The notes under the pieces were generated by a model. The model did not search any database and had not been told where the DNA came from. It worked only from the letters and a program-made list of their open reading frames with translations. Below are positions 32,982 to 42,004 of a DNA stretch of 64,000 bases, in pieces. The DNA comes from UBA4732 sp002404095 (GTDB lineage Bacteria > Planctomycetota > Planctomycetia > Gemmatales > Gemmataceae). Location of the stretch: positions 1 to 64,000 of the forward strand of contig DAIPWT010000017.1 of the NCBI GenBank assembly GCA_036783645.1, read 5' to 3'. The position numbers and the translations under genes were made by a program. How positions within the stretch are numbered: position 1 is the stretch's first letter; every line of letters begins with the position of its first letter.

Positions 32982-33614
32982 GTGACCGATGTGCAGCCCG
33001 ACACCGAGGAACTACTCCGCCGCACAGGCGCGGGAGATCGCGGCGCGCGCGGCGCGCTACTGGAGAGGCATCGCGCACGGTTGTGGCGCATGATCGCCCT
33101 GCGCCTCGACCCCCGGCTGGCCGCGCGCGTCGATCCTTCCGACGTGGTTCAGGACGTCCTCGCCGAGGCCGACCGCCGCCTGGATCGCTACGTTCGCAAG
33201 CGGCCGCTGCCGTTTTACCCCTGGCTGCGCCAGCTGGCCGTGGACCGCCTGGCCGATCAGCACCGCCGGCACCTGCGGGCCGGCCGGCGTAGCGTCGCAC
33301 GGGAAGAACAAGAGCCTTGGAGCCTGCCGGACGCATCGGCTGCGGAACTTATGGATCGGCTCCTCGCGCCAGGCGACAGCCCCAGCGCCGCGGTGCGAAA
33401 GGACGAGGTACGCGATCGGGTGCGGGCGGCATTGGAGGCGATGGCGGAGCAGGAACGCGAAGTGTTGATCCTCCGCTACCTGGAGCAACTGTCAGCCCGC
33501 GAGGTCGGCGCGGTGTTGGGGATTACCGAGGCGGCGGCCAAAAAGCGGGCGTTGCGGGCATTGTTGCGGCTGAGGGAGCTATTGAAGGACCTAGCGCCGG
33601 GAGGTGAGACATGA
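32982..33614 (+). CDS. ECF sigma factor paired with a Ser/Thr kinase
   Basis: 210 residues, GTG start after GGGAGG. Region 2: LLERHRARLWRMIALRLDPR, DPSDVVQDVLAEADRRLD and FYPWLRQLAVDRLADQHRRHL; region 4: MAEQEREVLILRYLEQLSAREVGAVLGITEAAAKKRALRAL with the helix-turn-helix. It belongs to the planctomycete ECF type that is encoded with, and likely controlled by, a Ser/Thr kinase instead of an anti-sigma factor. The kinase gene overlaps the 3' end by 11 bases. Confidence 0.92.
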   Translation: MTDVQPDTEELLRRTGAGDRGARGALLERHRARLWRMIALRLDPRLAARVDPSDVVQDVLAEADRRLDRYVRKRPLPFYPWLRQLAVDRLADQHRRHLRAGRRSVAREEQEPWSLPDASAAELMDRLLAPGDSPSAAVRKDEVRDRVRAALEAMAEQEREVLILRYLEQLSAREVGAVLGITEAAAKKRALRALLRLRELLKDLAPGGET

Positions 33615-36600
33615 GCAGAGCGCACAAAGGGAAGGCGCGGCCGAGTCGGATTCGTCGGTCCTCGCCGACTTGATCGACGCGCTAACGGCGAAGATGCAGG
33701 CGGGCGAGCCGATCGACTGGGAAGGCGTGGCGCGGCAGTATCCCGAACACGCCGAGGAAATGCTTCGGCTCCGGCCGGCCCTCGGCGCCTTGGGCAACTT
33801 GTCGAAGTCCGGGCCGGCAGAACTCTCGGGCCTCGCCGCGCCGGCCATCGCCGACGACGGTTTGGCGACCGGTGTGCTGGGCGATTTCCGCATCGTGCGC
33901 GAGGTCGGCCGGGGCGCAATGGGCGTGGTGTACGAGGCGGAGCAGGTATCGCTGGGACGGCGCGTGGCGCTGAAGGTACTCCCCTTCGCCGCGACGATGG
34001 ACCCGCGCGCTCTGCAGCGATTCCAGAATGAGGCACGGGCGGCGGCCTGCCTACACCATACCAATGTCGTGCCCGTATATTACGTCGGTTTCGAGCGCGG
34101 CATTCATTTCTACGCCATGCAATTCATCGACGGCCAGACGCTCGCTGACTTGATCCGGGAACTGCGGCGGCCAACCGGGCAAGCGTCCACCCCCGAGGAG
34201 CGAACCACGGCCCACACACCAGCCAACAAGGTCGCGGACCCGAAGGCGGACACGGAACCGGCGGCCCGGCAATCGACGCTGACAATACAGAGCGCCGCCC
34301 GCAGCCGTGAGTTCTTCCGCCGCGCGGCCGGGTGGGGCGTTCAGGCGGCCGAGGCACTGGACCACGCCCACCAGGCGGCCATCGTCCACCGCGACGTCAA
34401 GCCGGGCAACCTGCTGCTGGACGGGCGCGGCCAGCTGTGGGTCGCCGACTTCGGACTGGCCCATGTGCGGCAAGGCGAAGCCGGCTTGACGATGACGGGC
34501 GACCTGGTAGGGACGCTCCGCTACATGAGTCCGGAGCAGGCGTTGGCCAAGCGCGTGCCCATCGACCACCGCACCGACGTCTATTCGCTTGGCGCCACGC
34601 TATACGAACTGCTGACGCTGCGCCCGGCTCTGACGGGGAAAGACCGCCAGGAACTGTTGCGGCAAATCGCCTTCGACGAGCCGACGCCGCCGCGACGACT
34701 GAACAAGGCGATCCCGCATGAGATGGAGATCATCGTCCTCAAGGCGATGGAGAAGAACCCGGCGGAACGCTACACAACGGCCCAGGAAATGGCGGACGAC
34801 CTGCGGCGCTTTCTTGACGACAAGCCGATCCGGGCGCGGCGGCCGTCATGGCGGCAGGTGGCGATCAAGTGGGTGCGGCGTCACCGAACTGCGACGTGGG
34901 CGTCGACGGCGGTGCTGCTGGTGACCGTCGCGCTGGCCGGAGCCTTCGGGGTGTGGCGACTACAGCAGCTGGCGGCGGCGGAGCGCGAGGCGGAGGTCGC
35001 TCTACAGGAGGCCGGGCGTCTGCAAGACGAAGAGGAGTGGTCCGAAGCCCTGCTGACGATCCGCCGGGCGGAGACACTGCGGAACACCGGCCTGCTGGGC
35101 TATGGGCTGCGGCAGCGCGTCGAGGAGCGGCTCGCCGACCTGAAGATGGTGGACCGGCTGGAGCAGATCCGCTCGCAGAAGGCCGTTCTGAAAGAAGACG
35201 GTTTCGATTTCACGCAGGCCGTCAGCGCTTACAGGGACGCTTTCCGAGACTATGGCATTGACGTGACAGTGCTGAGTGTAGAAGAGACGGCGGGGCGGAT
35301 TCGAGCCCGGAGCATACGGGTGCAGTTGGTGGCAGCGCTGGACGATTGGGCCGATGTTTTCCAGAACACCAGCACCTACCGGGGCAATCAGGTATTGATG
35401 TCCGCTTCCGCCGTGGGCTGGGCCAATGGGCCGGTTTTGGGCCGGAAGGAGATGCTGGGGATGGCACGCGCCGCGGACTCCGATGAACTGCGGAATGAGC
35501 TGCGCGATGCCCTGGAACAAGGGGACGGGCAGGGCCTGAAGGAAGCGACAGCCTTGGAGGAGGTCGCCCGGCTGCCGTCTTCGACCTTGATCCTCTTGGG
35601 GCATGCGCTTGCCGGCGCCGGCGCCGTAGAGCGGGCGGTGGCCGTGTTGCGGGACGGCCAACAGCGCCATCCGGGCGACTTCTGGATTAATTATGAACTG
35701 GCTTTCCGCCTCCGGGAACTGGATCCTCCTCAACTCGAGGAAGCCGTGCGCTTTTTCACGGCCGCCGTTGCTCTGCGGCCACTTAGCTCTGCTGCACGCA
35801 TCGGCCTCGGACTTACCTTGGCAAGGCTTGGCCGGCTAGACGAGGCCGTCGCCCAGTACCATAAGGCCATCGAACTCAAGCCGGACTACGCCCGAACGCA
35901 CGTGGACCTCGCCAATGCTTTACGGGATAAGGGCCGGCTAGGGGAGGCCGCCGCCGAGTGCCGCAGAGCCATCGAACTCGAGCCGAGTCTCGCTAGGGAG
36001 TACTTCAACCGCGGCTATGCGCTACAAAATCAAGGGCAACTCAATGCGGCCATCGGGGAGTACCGCAATGCCATCACCCTCGACCCCAAGTTGGCAGCGC
36101 CCCAGGGAGGCCTTGGCCAGGCATTGGCGATGCAAGGTCGTTACGCCGAAGCCCAGAACGCTACTCAACGCTGTTTGGAATTGCTGCCGCCTGGCGACGC
36201 CCGACGACAACCCGCCACCCGACAACTGCAACAATTCAAACAATTCCTCGCTCTGAATCAGAAGCTCGCGGCCATCTTGGAGGATAAGGAGCAACCGGCC
36301 GAGGCCGAACGGCTGGCGCTGGCAGGGTTGTGCCAACAGCCGTTCAAGAAGCTCAACGCTGCCTCCGCCCGCTTCTACGGCGAGGCGTTCGCCGAGAAGC
36401 CTCAGCTGGCCCACGACCTGTCAACCGGCAATCGTTACAACGCCGCCTGCGCCGCGGGCCTGGCCGGATGCGGCCAAGGCAAGGACGCGGGCAGCCTCGA
36501 CGAGAAGGAACGAACCCGTCTGCGGGCGCAATCGCTGAAGTGGTTGCAGGCCGACCTAGGAGCGTGGCGCCGCCTGCTGGAGAAGGAGCCGGATAGTAAC

Positions 36601-36768
36601 CGGCCGGCCATCGCTCAGCAGCTTCAGCACTGGTTGGAGGACTCCGATCTCGCCGGCGTACGAGGCGAGAAAGCGCTGTTGGCGCTGCCCGAAGCCGAGC
36701 GCCCCGACTGGCAGAAACTGTGGCAGGAAGTCGAGGCGCTGCGCAAACAGGCTGCCCAGCAGCCCTAG
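33604..36768 (+). CDS. Membrane serine/threonine kinase with TPR sensor region
   Basis: 1054 residues from GTG 33604, overlapping the sigma gene. An N-terminal segment (EPIDWEGVARQYPEHAEEMLRLRP) precedes the kinase domain at about 95-410: GRGAMGVV, Lys124 in ALKVL, HRDVKPGN at 262-269, DFGLA from 282, and a Ser/Thr/Pro-rich insertion near 190-235. One membrane segment lies near 428-452 (STAVLLVTVALAGAFGVW). The rest is helical with TPR repeats around 640-850 (RLDEAVAQYHKAIELKPDYA, RLGEAAAECRRAIELEPSLA, QLNAAIGEYRNAITLDPKLA). It probably senses an outside signal or partner and acts on the paired sigma factor. Confidence 0.92.
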   Translation: MRHEQSAQREGAAESDSSVLADLIDALTAKMQAGEPIDWEGVARQYPEHAEEMLRLRPALGALGNLSKSGPAELSGLAAPAIADDGLATGVLGDFRIVREVGRGAMGVVYEAEQVSLGRRVALKVLPFAATMDPRALQRFQNEARAAACLHHTNVVPVYYVGFERGIHFYAMQFIDGQTLADLIRELRRPTGQASTPEERTTAHTPANKVADPKADTEPAARQSTLTIQSAARSREFFRRAAGWGVQAAEALDHAHQAAIVHRDVKPGNLLLDGRGQLWVADFGLAHVRQGEAGLTMTGDLVGTLRYMSPEQALAKRVPIDHRTDVYSLGATLYELLTLRPALTGKDRQELLRQIAFDEPTPPRRLNKAIPHEMEIIVLKAMEKNPAERYTTAQEMADDLRRFLDDKPIRARRPSWRQVAIKWVRRHRTATWASTAVLLVTVALAGAFGVWRLQQLAAAEREAEVALQEAGRLQDEEEWSEALLTIRRAETLRNTGLLGYGLRQRVEERLADLKMVDRLEQIRSQKAVLKEDGFDFTQAVSAYRDAFRDYGIDVTVLSVEETAGRIRARSIRVQLVAALDDWADVFQNTSTYRGNQVLMSASAVGWANGPVLGRKEMLGMARAADSDELRNELRDALEQGDGQGLKEATALEEVARLPSSTLILLGHALAGAGAVERAVAVLRDGQQRHPGDFWINYELAFRLRELDPPQLEEAVRFFTAAVALRPLSSAARIGLGLTLARLGRLDEAVAQYHKAIELKPDYARTHVDLANALRDKGRLGEAAAECRRAIELEPSLAREYFNRGYALQNQGQLNAAIGEYRNAITLDPKLAAPQGGLGQALAMQGRYAEAQNATQRCLELLPPGDARRQPATRQLQQFKQFLALNQKLAAILEDKEQPAEAERLALAGLCQQPFKKLNAASARFYGEAFAEKPQLAHDLSTGNRYNAACAAGLAGCGQGKDAGSLDEKERTRLRAQSLKWLQADLGAWRRLLEKEPDSNRPAIAQQLQHWLEDSDLAGVRGEKALLALPEAERPDWQKLWQEVEALRKQAAQQP

Positions 36769-37184
36769 GGATGCAGCCGGAAGCCGAGGTTGACCTGCTG
36801 GAAATGCGCGTCGCCCGTGAAGACGTCGGTAATGCCGAGGTCCTGCATGACCACCATGCTCGTGAAATCGACGAAGGATATGTCCGGCTTGTCGTGGTAG
36901 CGGATGCGCAGCGGGTAAGCACGATGGAACTGGGCGGGCGAGACGAACTCCAGCCGCAACCGCCCGGCCTGAACGGACTGAAAGAGGTTGTCAGTAAAGT
37001 GGCGCGCCGGCCCGAAGGGAACCGACCGGAACAGGGCGGAGATGAACTCGGAGAGGACAAAGTCGCTGGTGACGTAGCGGCGGCGCTGCTGGCGGAACAA
37101 CTGGTGTTGCCGAAGCGCGATAGCGTGGTATGGATCGCGAGCGTAGGCCAGGGCGAGCCAGGCCCAGGTATCAACGAAGATCAT
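36765..37184 (-). CDS. PIN-domain protein, VapC-like toxin
   Basis: 139 residues. PIN domains are Mg-dependent RNases; in VapC toxins they cut tRNA or rRNA. Acidic residues sit at expected places: Asp in IFVDTWAW, Glu in SDFVLSEFISAL, Asp in SFVDFTSMVV and in VFTGDAHFQ. The gene overlaps the kinase end by 4 bases (convergent) and its start overlaps the upstream antitoxin-like gene by 4 bases (ATGA). The toxin role is inferred from the pair. All catalytic positions appear intact. Confidence 0.82.
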   Translation of the reverse strand: MIFVDTWAWLALAYARDPYHAIALRQHQLFRQQRRRYVTSDFVLSEFISALFRSVPFGPARHFTDNLFQSVQAGRLRLEFVSPAQFHRAYPLRIRYHDKPDISFVDFTSMVVMQDLGITDVFTGDAHFQQVNLGFRLHP

Positions 37185-37480
37185 GGCCCCTCCGCCGTTG
37201 GCGGCCGCAGACCGTACAGGAGATCGTCGTGGCGGGCCGCCAGACTGATGTCGGGGCCTTCCTTGCAGATGCCGATCACTTCGTCGAGCGGGTCGTGGTC
37301 ATCGCCCACCGCGCCATCGGTTCGGCCGCTCGCGCCGATGCCGATGACCGCATCGAGTGGATCGTCGTCCGGCAAGGGCGTCATTACGATCAACTCGACC
37401 TCGGCGCCCTCTTGCAGGGCTAGGGGCTCTTTCGGTTTGAGGGCGCCGTCGGCGTAGGTGGCCTTGATAATCGTGCTCAT
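37181..37480 (-). CDS. AF2212-like (DUF104) antitoxin of the PIN pair
   Basis: About 99 residues from ATG 37480. The start (STIIKATYADGALKPKEPLALQEGAEVELIV) is the AF2212/DUF104 pattern: a short beta-hairpin with the phrase GALKP...L.EG..V. Two further antitoxins of the same type are at 38737 and 39688. An internal repeat is unusual: DPLDAVIGIGASG and DPLDEVIGICKEG, about 25 residues apart. It overlaps its toxin gene by 4 bases. The DNA target and partner specificity are not visible. Confidence 0.75.
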   Translation of the reverse strand: MSTIIKATYADGALKPKEPLALQEGAEVELIVMTPLPDDDPLDAVIGIGASGRTDGAVGDDHDPLDEVIGICKEGPDISLAARHDDLLYGLRPPTAEGP

Positions 37481-37523
37481 GGCTGGCTCTCCGATCATAG
37501 TTGGGGAAAGATCGCTGGTGACA

Positions 37524-37766
37524 TTATACCGGCCGCCTCCGCGCGGCTGGAGCCGGAAACCGAGAGGACCAGAGAAAAGCGGCCGGCCGATTTTCGGCCG
37601 TGGCGAAGGCGAGTTGTTCCTCGTCAGAGGCCGTGTCTTTGCCGACTTCTTCGGTCCTCACGACGTCGTACCCCCGGCCGCGCAGATCGACGGCCAGCCG
37701 GCCCATGATATGGCGGTCGAGGTAGAGCCGAACGAAGAGCGCCTCAAGGCCGGGTGAATCGGGCAT
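37524..37766 (-). pseudogene. Truncated DUF5615-like PIN-fold toxin
   Basis: The first ~60 residues match a DUF5615 start: RLYLDRHIMGRLAVDLRGRGYDVVRTEEVG, then DEEQLAFATAENR. A complete DUF5615 protein would continue for about 50 residues with acidic catalytic positions; here the frame enters unrelated Pro/Arg-rich sequence and stops just before the next gene. The upstream DUF433 gene is its usual partner and overlaps it by 23 bases. I judge the toxin dead by a 3' deletion. Confidence 0.62.
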
Positions 37767-38016
37767 GGGCTTGCTCTTCTTGGGCGATGAGCGCGAGGAT
37801 TTCGTCGCGATGATCGAAGAAATAGCTAAGGGCGTGGAAGACCTGAGCCTCGGTTATGCCCAGCGTCTCGGCGATATCGAGAATCGTTTCGCCGCGCTGA
37901 TGCAGCGTGACCACGTGACGAACGGTCACGCGCAGCCCATCAATCACCGGCTCACCGCCGCAGACGCCTTCCAGCCGGACAATGTGGGGATACTCAGTCT
38001 TCACGGCCTCGGCCAT
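37744..38016 (-). CDS. DUF433 family antitoxin
   Basis: 90 residues from ATG 38016. DUF433 proteins are small DNA-binding helix-turn-helix antitoxins that pair with DUF5615 toxins. The signature is clear: GVCGGEPVIDGLRVTVRHVV, then GETILDIAETLGITEAQVFHALSYF. The frame upstream of ATG 38016 is open but lacks homology. Its partner toxin is truncated. In the gap 38017-38239 I find nothing recognisable. Confidence 0.82.
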   Translation of the reverse strand: MAEAVKTEYPHIVRLEGVCGGEPVIDGLRVTVRHVVTLHQRGETILDIAETLGITEAQVFHALSYFFDHRDEILALIAQEEQAHARFTRP

Positions 38017-38239
38017 GCGGATTCCTCCGATAAGTAGAGCCTCGATCCCTTCGCCAGTGTAACAGAGGACCGGGCGCCGGGCCAGAAAGACACCAAAAAA
38101 AGGAACAAGGAAAGGCAACAAAGCAACCGATGAGTACTCGCCGCCAAGCCAAATACTCACCGGCCTCGCGGCGTCCGGTCGGCGCGACGGGGCGATCATT
38201 GGGGAACGAATGGGCCGTCAACACCCCCCTGGCAAAGGA

Positions 38240-38740
38240 TCAGGCGGGGGCATAGCGCGTCAACCCAGGCACGCGGTCGAAGTCCGCGTCGTTGCTGGCC
38301 AGGTGGGTCAGCCCGTTCGCCTGCATCACGGCCACGACCAGGGCGTCGTTGTTCAGCAAGCCGATTTGCTGGCTCAAAGCGACGGACGCGACCAAGACGC
38401 TCGCGGGGATTGTCAGGATTTGGAGATTGCTCTGGACGACGCCCTCGATGGCGCGCCGAAAGAGGCTCAACCGGCTCACCTCGGCGGGGTGGTTCCGTAG
38501 ACGATTGCCGATGCCGGCGACGGGCCAGTGCAAGAGCGCGATGGCCTCCAGCGTCATCAGTCGATGGGCCGTTTCGCCCAGGACGGGAATAGTTGTGAAG
38601 CCCGAAAGCTCCCGGCACTCTATTCGGTCTATCAGGGCCGTACAGGCGGCCCCAAACTGGGGATGGAGCGAAAAGTGATAAACAAGAGTGTTGGCATCCA
38701 CAAAGACCGCCGCGCCGGCCGAAAGGTCCGTGAAGATCAT
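38240..38740 (-). CDS. PIN-domain toxin of a DUF104-type pair (intact copy)
   Basis: 166 residues from ATG 38740. PIN-like features: VFVDANTLVYHF with the first Asp, Glu in PVLGETAHRLM, and later acidic residues in LLNNDALVVAVM and LASNDADFDRV. Its start overlaps the antitoxin at 38737 by 4 bases. It is paralogous to the first half of the chimeric gene at 39083 (shared HRLMT.EA pattern, ELSG.T, LTIPA). It looks complete and is presumably the functional member of the pair. Confidence 0.8.
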   Translation of the reverse strand: MIFTDLSAGAAVFVDANTLVYHFSLHPQFGAACTALIDRIECRELSGFTTIPVLGETAHRLMTLEAIALLHWPVAGIGNRLRNHPAEVSRLSLFRRAIEGVVQSNLQILTIPASVLVASVALSQQIGLLNNDALVVAVMQANGLTHLASNDADFDRVPGLTRYAPA

Positions 38741-38955
38741 GGAGCCTCCGGAGGCGGCGGGTACTCCAGTTCGGGATCCAAGGCGGCCCACTGGATCAGG
38801 TCCGCGTCCGTGCAAGGAATGAGTCCGGCCGTCTCCGCGACCCAGTTGGAGCGGAAGTGTACCGTGACTGTGACTTTCTCCTTTTCCTTCAGCGGCAGGA
38901 GCTGGGCCGGCTTGAGGACGCCGTTCTCGTAGATCGCTTCGACTGTCAGAGGCAT
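38737..38955 (-). CDS. AF2212-like (DUF104) antitoxin
   Basis: 72 residues from ATG 38955, which follows GGGAGA. The start PLTVEAIYENGVLKPAQLLP is the DUF104 motif, followed by LKEKEKVTVTVHF and an acidic C-terminal half. It overlaps the PIN gene by 4 bases. It is very similar to the antitoxin at 39688, and the DNA upstream of both is also similar (39005-39065 against 39960-40022), so the two modules arose by duplication. Confidence 0.8.
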   Translation of the reverse strand: MPLTVEAIYENGVLKPAQLLPLKEKEKVTVTVHFRSNWVAETAGLIPCTDADLIQWAALDPELEYPPPPEAP

Positions 38956-39082
38956 GGCGGAGTCTCCCTTACCAGAAGCCTTTGAGCGTGTACTCATTGT
39001 AGGCGAAGACAGGCGTAGGTCAGGCGGTTCAGCCCCATCCAGAAATTTCTTGTCCCGTTTTCGGCTCGCCCTGTTAGTGACT

Positions 39083-39691
39083 CTATTTCACCCGCGACAG
39101 GGCGCGAAGGCCGCCTTCCAGCAACAGTTGGCCGGCGTCGATGGCCAGCTTGCTGCTGCGCGCGGTGCGCGCCTCGTAACCGCCGGCCACGAACGCTTGC
39201 GCCGTCGGCACGTAGCCGAGCAGTTCGTTGGCGAGGCTTACCACCCACGTCGTCGGATGCTTCGACGCCTTTTTGATGCGTAGGCCGTATTCGCAGAAGT
39301 ATTCGGCGCCGTTGGTGGCGATGCCCAGCGGGCCGATGCGGATTGCCTGTACTTCGGCCGGGATGGTGAGAACCTGAATGCGCATCTGCGCGATCTTTTG
39401 CAGCGCCGAGCGAAACTGGGTTAGTCGCAGCACGTGGGCCGGGTTCTGCTGGAGGCGCTGGACGATCTTGGACGCCCAATTGAAAAGGGCCGACGCTTCC
39501 ATCGTCATCAAGCGGTGCGCGAGTTCGCTGAGAACGTGGGTCGAAGTGTAACCGGACAGTTCCTGGAGTTCGATCCGCTTCAGGAGATCGGTGCAAGGCG
39601 GCCCGAAAGCCGAATGAGGCTGGAAATGATAAACGAAGGTATCCGCATCCAAGAAGACCGAGTCGCCGCGAACCAGGTCGGCAAAGGTCAT
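39083..39691 (-). pseudogene. Chimeric PIN fragment fused in frame to a copied ceramidase C-terminus
   Basis: From ATG 39691 residues 1-111 are the first two thirds of a PIN toxin (VFLDADTFVYHF, STHVLSELAHRLMTMEA, RIQVLTIPA). From about residue 112 the sequence changes to EVQAIRIGPLGIATNGAEYF and onward to the end, which is the C-terminus of the ceramidase-like protein at 42814. The 271-base segment is 95% identical in DNA. The PIN part has lost its later acidic residues (compare LLNNDAL and NDADFD in the intact paralogue), so RNase activity is unlikely. The reading frame is nevertheless intact and overlaps its antitoxin by 4 bases; it might still be made as a fusion protein. Confidence 0.8.
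39090..39360 (-). repeat. Duplicate of the ceramidase-like gene 3' end
   Basis: 271 bases equal to 42824-43094 with 13 mismatches that I counted by eye (about 95%). Only one mismatch changes an amino acid (Thr/Ala in KHPTTW against KHPATW). Both copies are on the minus strand. The copy replaces the end of a PIN toxin gene. Confidence 0.88.
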
Positions 39692-39909
39692 GGGTTCTCC
39701 TTGGGGCCAGGAAAGTCGAGGTCGGGCGACGTAGCGAAGTATTCGGCCTCTTCCGCGCCGCCCTTCCAGCCCATAAGGCCCGCCGTTCGTTCCGCCCACG
39801 TGAGAGCGGGCTCGACCGTGACGCGCACTTTCTCATGTTCCTTCAGCGGCAGCGGCTGGGCCGGCTTGAGGACGCCGTTCTCGTAGATCGCTTCGACAGT
39901 CAGAGGCAT
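39688..39909 (-). CDS. AF2212-like (DUF104) antitoxin of the chimeric module
   Basis: 73 residues from ATG 39909. The start PLTVEAIYENGVLKPAQPLP is nearly identical to the antitoxin at 38737; the second half (WAERTAGLMGWKGGAEEAEYF) differs. It overlaps the chimeric PIN gene by 4 bases. As the partner PIN is damaged, it may be an orphan antitoxin or could neutralise the neighbouring copy. The upstream frame to 40125 is open but unrelated to the family. Confidence 0.8.
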   Translation of the reverse strand: MPLTVEAIYENGVLKPAQPLPLKEHEKVRVTVEPALTWAERTAGLMGWKGGAEEAEYFATSPDLDFPGPKENP

Positions 39910-40001
39910 GGCGAACTCTCCCTTATTAGGAGCCTTTGAGCGCGCATTCATTGTAGACGAAGACAGACGTGCATCATGCGGTTCAGCCCCATCCAAAAAT
40001 T

Positions 40002-40039
40002 TCTTGTCCCGTTTTCGGCCGGATTGCGGGGTCTGTAGT
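40002..40039 (+). promoter_or_regulatory. Probable ECF-type promoter upstream of the beta-propeller gene
   Basis: TTGTCCCGTTTTCGGCCG and GCGGGGTCTGT occur here 60 bases before the start of the next plus-strand gene. They match the element at 32932-32966. The first half is repeated at 39049-39065 without the second block; that copy belongs to the duplicated antitoxin module and precedes no gene. Confidence 0.5.
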
Positions 40040-40098
40040 AGAGGCTTTCCGGAAGGAATGGCCATAGATGAACCCAGATCCCCCAAAGGAGAACGTCC

Positions 40099-41960
40099 AT
40101 GAAGCTGTTTCGCCTCCCGTCCCATCGGCCCTCGCGGAACAAGGCGTTGCGCCGCTTGGAGTTAGAGCGGTTGGAAGACAGAACCGTCATGAGTGCGACG
40201 CTCGGCTATTCCAGCTACCTGCCCGGCCCGGCCTGGGCCACCGCCGTGGACGGCGGCGGCAACGTGTACGTCGCGGGCGGCTACACCACGGGCAGCTTAG
40301 GCGCCTACGTCGCCAAAGTGAATTCCACCGGGACGGCCCTGGACTGGGTCACCAAACTCGGCAGCAGCGGTTTCGGCAATAGCATCGCCGTGGACGCCGC
40401 CGGCGACGCCTACGTGGCGGGCGAATCGCCTGACAGCGCCTTTCCGACCACCCCGAACGCCCTGGCTACCACCAAACCCTCTACCAGCCAGCCGGGTTTC
40501 CTCACCGTCCTGAACCCGACCGGCTCGATCCTTTACTCCACCTGGCTCCCCGGAACCCAATTCAGCGGTTTCGCTCCGGGTCACGTCAACGGGGCGTCCC
40601 TCGCCATCGATCATGCGGGCGACGGCATGGGAATGCTGGACAACGTCTACGTCACCGGCTCAGCGCTGGCCGGCTTCCCCACCACGGCCGGTGCCTTTCA
40701 GTCAAACTTGGCCGGCGGGACAGACGCTTTCCTCGCCAAGATCGATCCCAACCTCTCCGGGACCGCATCCCTGCTTTACGGCACTTACCTGGGTGGCTCC
40801 GGCACCGACGTAGGCACCGGCGTCGCCGTTGACGCCGCCGACAACGCCTACATCGTCGGCCGCACCACTTCGACCAACCTCCCGGCGACGGCGGGCGCCT
40901 TCCAGCAGAGCAACGGCGGCGGGACGGACGTCTTCGTGGCCAAGTTTAACCCGTCGCTGTCCGGGACGGCCTCCCTGGTCTACGCGACCTACCTTGGCGG
41001 CAGCGGCTCGGACGGCTACTGGACGGACTTCCCTCGGTACTTTCGGTCGTTGATCCGGGACCGGGCATCGCGGTGGACGCAGCCGGCGACGCCTACGTGG
41101 CGGGCACGACCACTTCGGCGAACTTCCCCACGACGCCCGGCGCCTTCCAGACGACCTTTCATACAGCGACTACCGGCGCCTCCATTGGGGACGCCTTCGT
41201 TACCAAGTTGAACGCGACGGGGACGGGTCTCGTCTACTCGACCTACCTTGGCGGCAGCAGCATGGACGGCGCTTCCAGCATCGCCTTGGACGCTTCCGGC
41301 AACGCCTACGTGACCGGCTGGACGCGCTCGACCGACTTCCCGACCATCAACCCTATCCAGGCGACCAGGAGCCCGGGCGTCGATTCAAACGGCAATCCGA
41401 ACAGCGATGTGTTCGTGACAGCGCTGAACAGTTCCGGCAGCGGCCTGCTCTTCTCGACCTACTTCGGCGGCCCAGGCGGCTCCTTCACCTACAACAAGAA
41501 GACGAAGACATCGACCTTCACTGGCAGCAATGGGGACGAGTACGGCTATGCCCTTGCCCTGGACTCTGCCGGGAATGTCTACGTGACCGGCTCGACCAGT
41601 GTGCCCGGTCAGTCGATCTCGACCAGCTTTCCGGCGACGCCCGGCGCCTTCCAGACGACGCCCGGCGGCGGCTTCGTCTTCAAGATCGGCTCCCCGCTGG
41701 GCAGTTACCTGGCCTCGCCCTTGACGGCTTCCCTGTCGTCCGGCGGACCTGTAATTCCGTCCGGCGCGTCCGGCGGCGGACTGAACGCCCACAGTCCTTC
41801 CGCCGCCCATGCCCAATCTGCGACTGCCGGCCCGGTCACGGGAAGTGGCCCTGATGTGTTTCAGACGGACCTCAGCACCCTGCTGACTGATGGCCGTATG
41901 TCCGGCGATTGGCCGTCCGACGAGGCCGGGTGGTCGCCGTCGGATTTGGCTTTCCTGTAA
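40099..41960 (+). pseudogene. SBBP-repeat beta-propeller surface protein, frameshifted
   Basis: The frame from ATG 40099 carries an N-terminal motif LELERLEDRTVMS, a planctomycete-type signal for export of large surface proteins, then SBBP/propeller repeats: AVDGGGNVYVAG, AVDAAGDAYVAG, YLGGSGTDVGTGVAVDAADNAYIVG. At about 41020-41070 homology leaves this frame (which ends at 41211) and continues in the frame that ends at 41960: VDAAGDAYVAGTTTSANFPTTPG, YLGGSSMDGASSIALDASGNAYVTG. One frameshift therefore splits the gene, either a real mutation or a sequencing error in a repetitive GC-rich stretch. Repaired, it would encode about 620 residues. GGAGAA precedes the ATG. The ECF-like promoter at 40002 probably drives it. 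Confidence 0.8.
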
Positions 41961-42004
41961 GGGAAGCCGCGCTGAAAGCAGCGTCTCAATCCTAGTGGAA
42001 AAGC

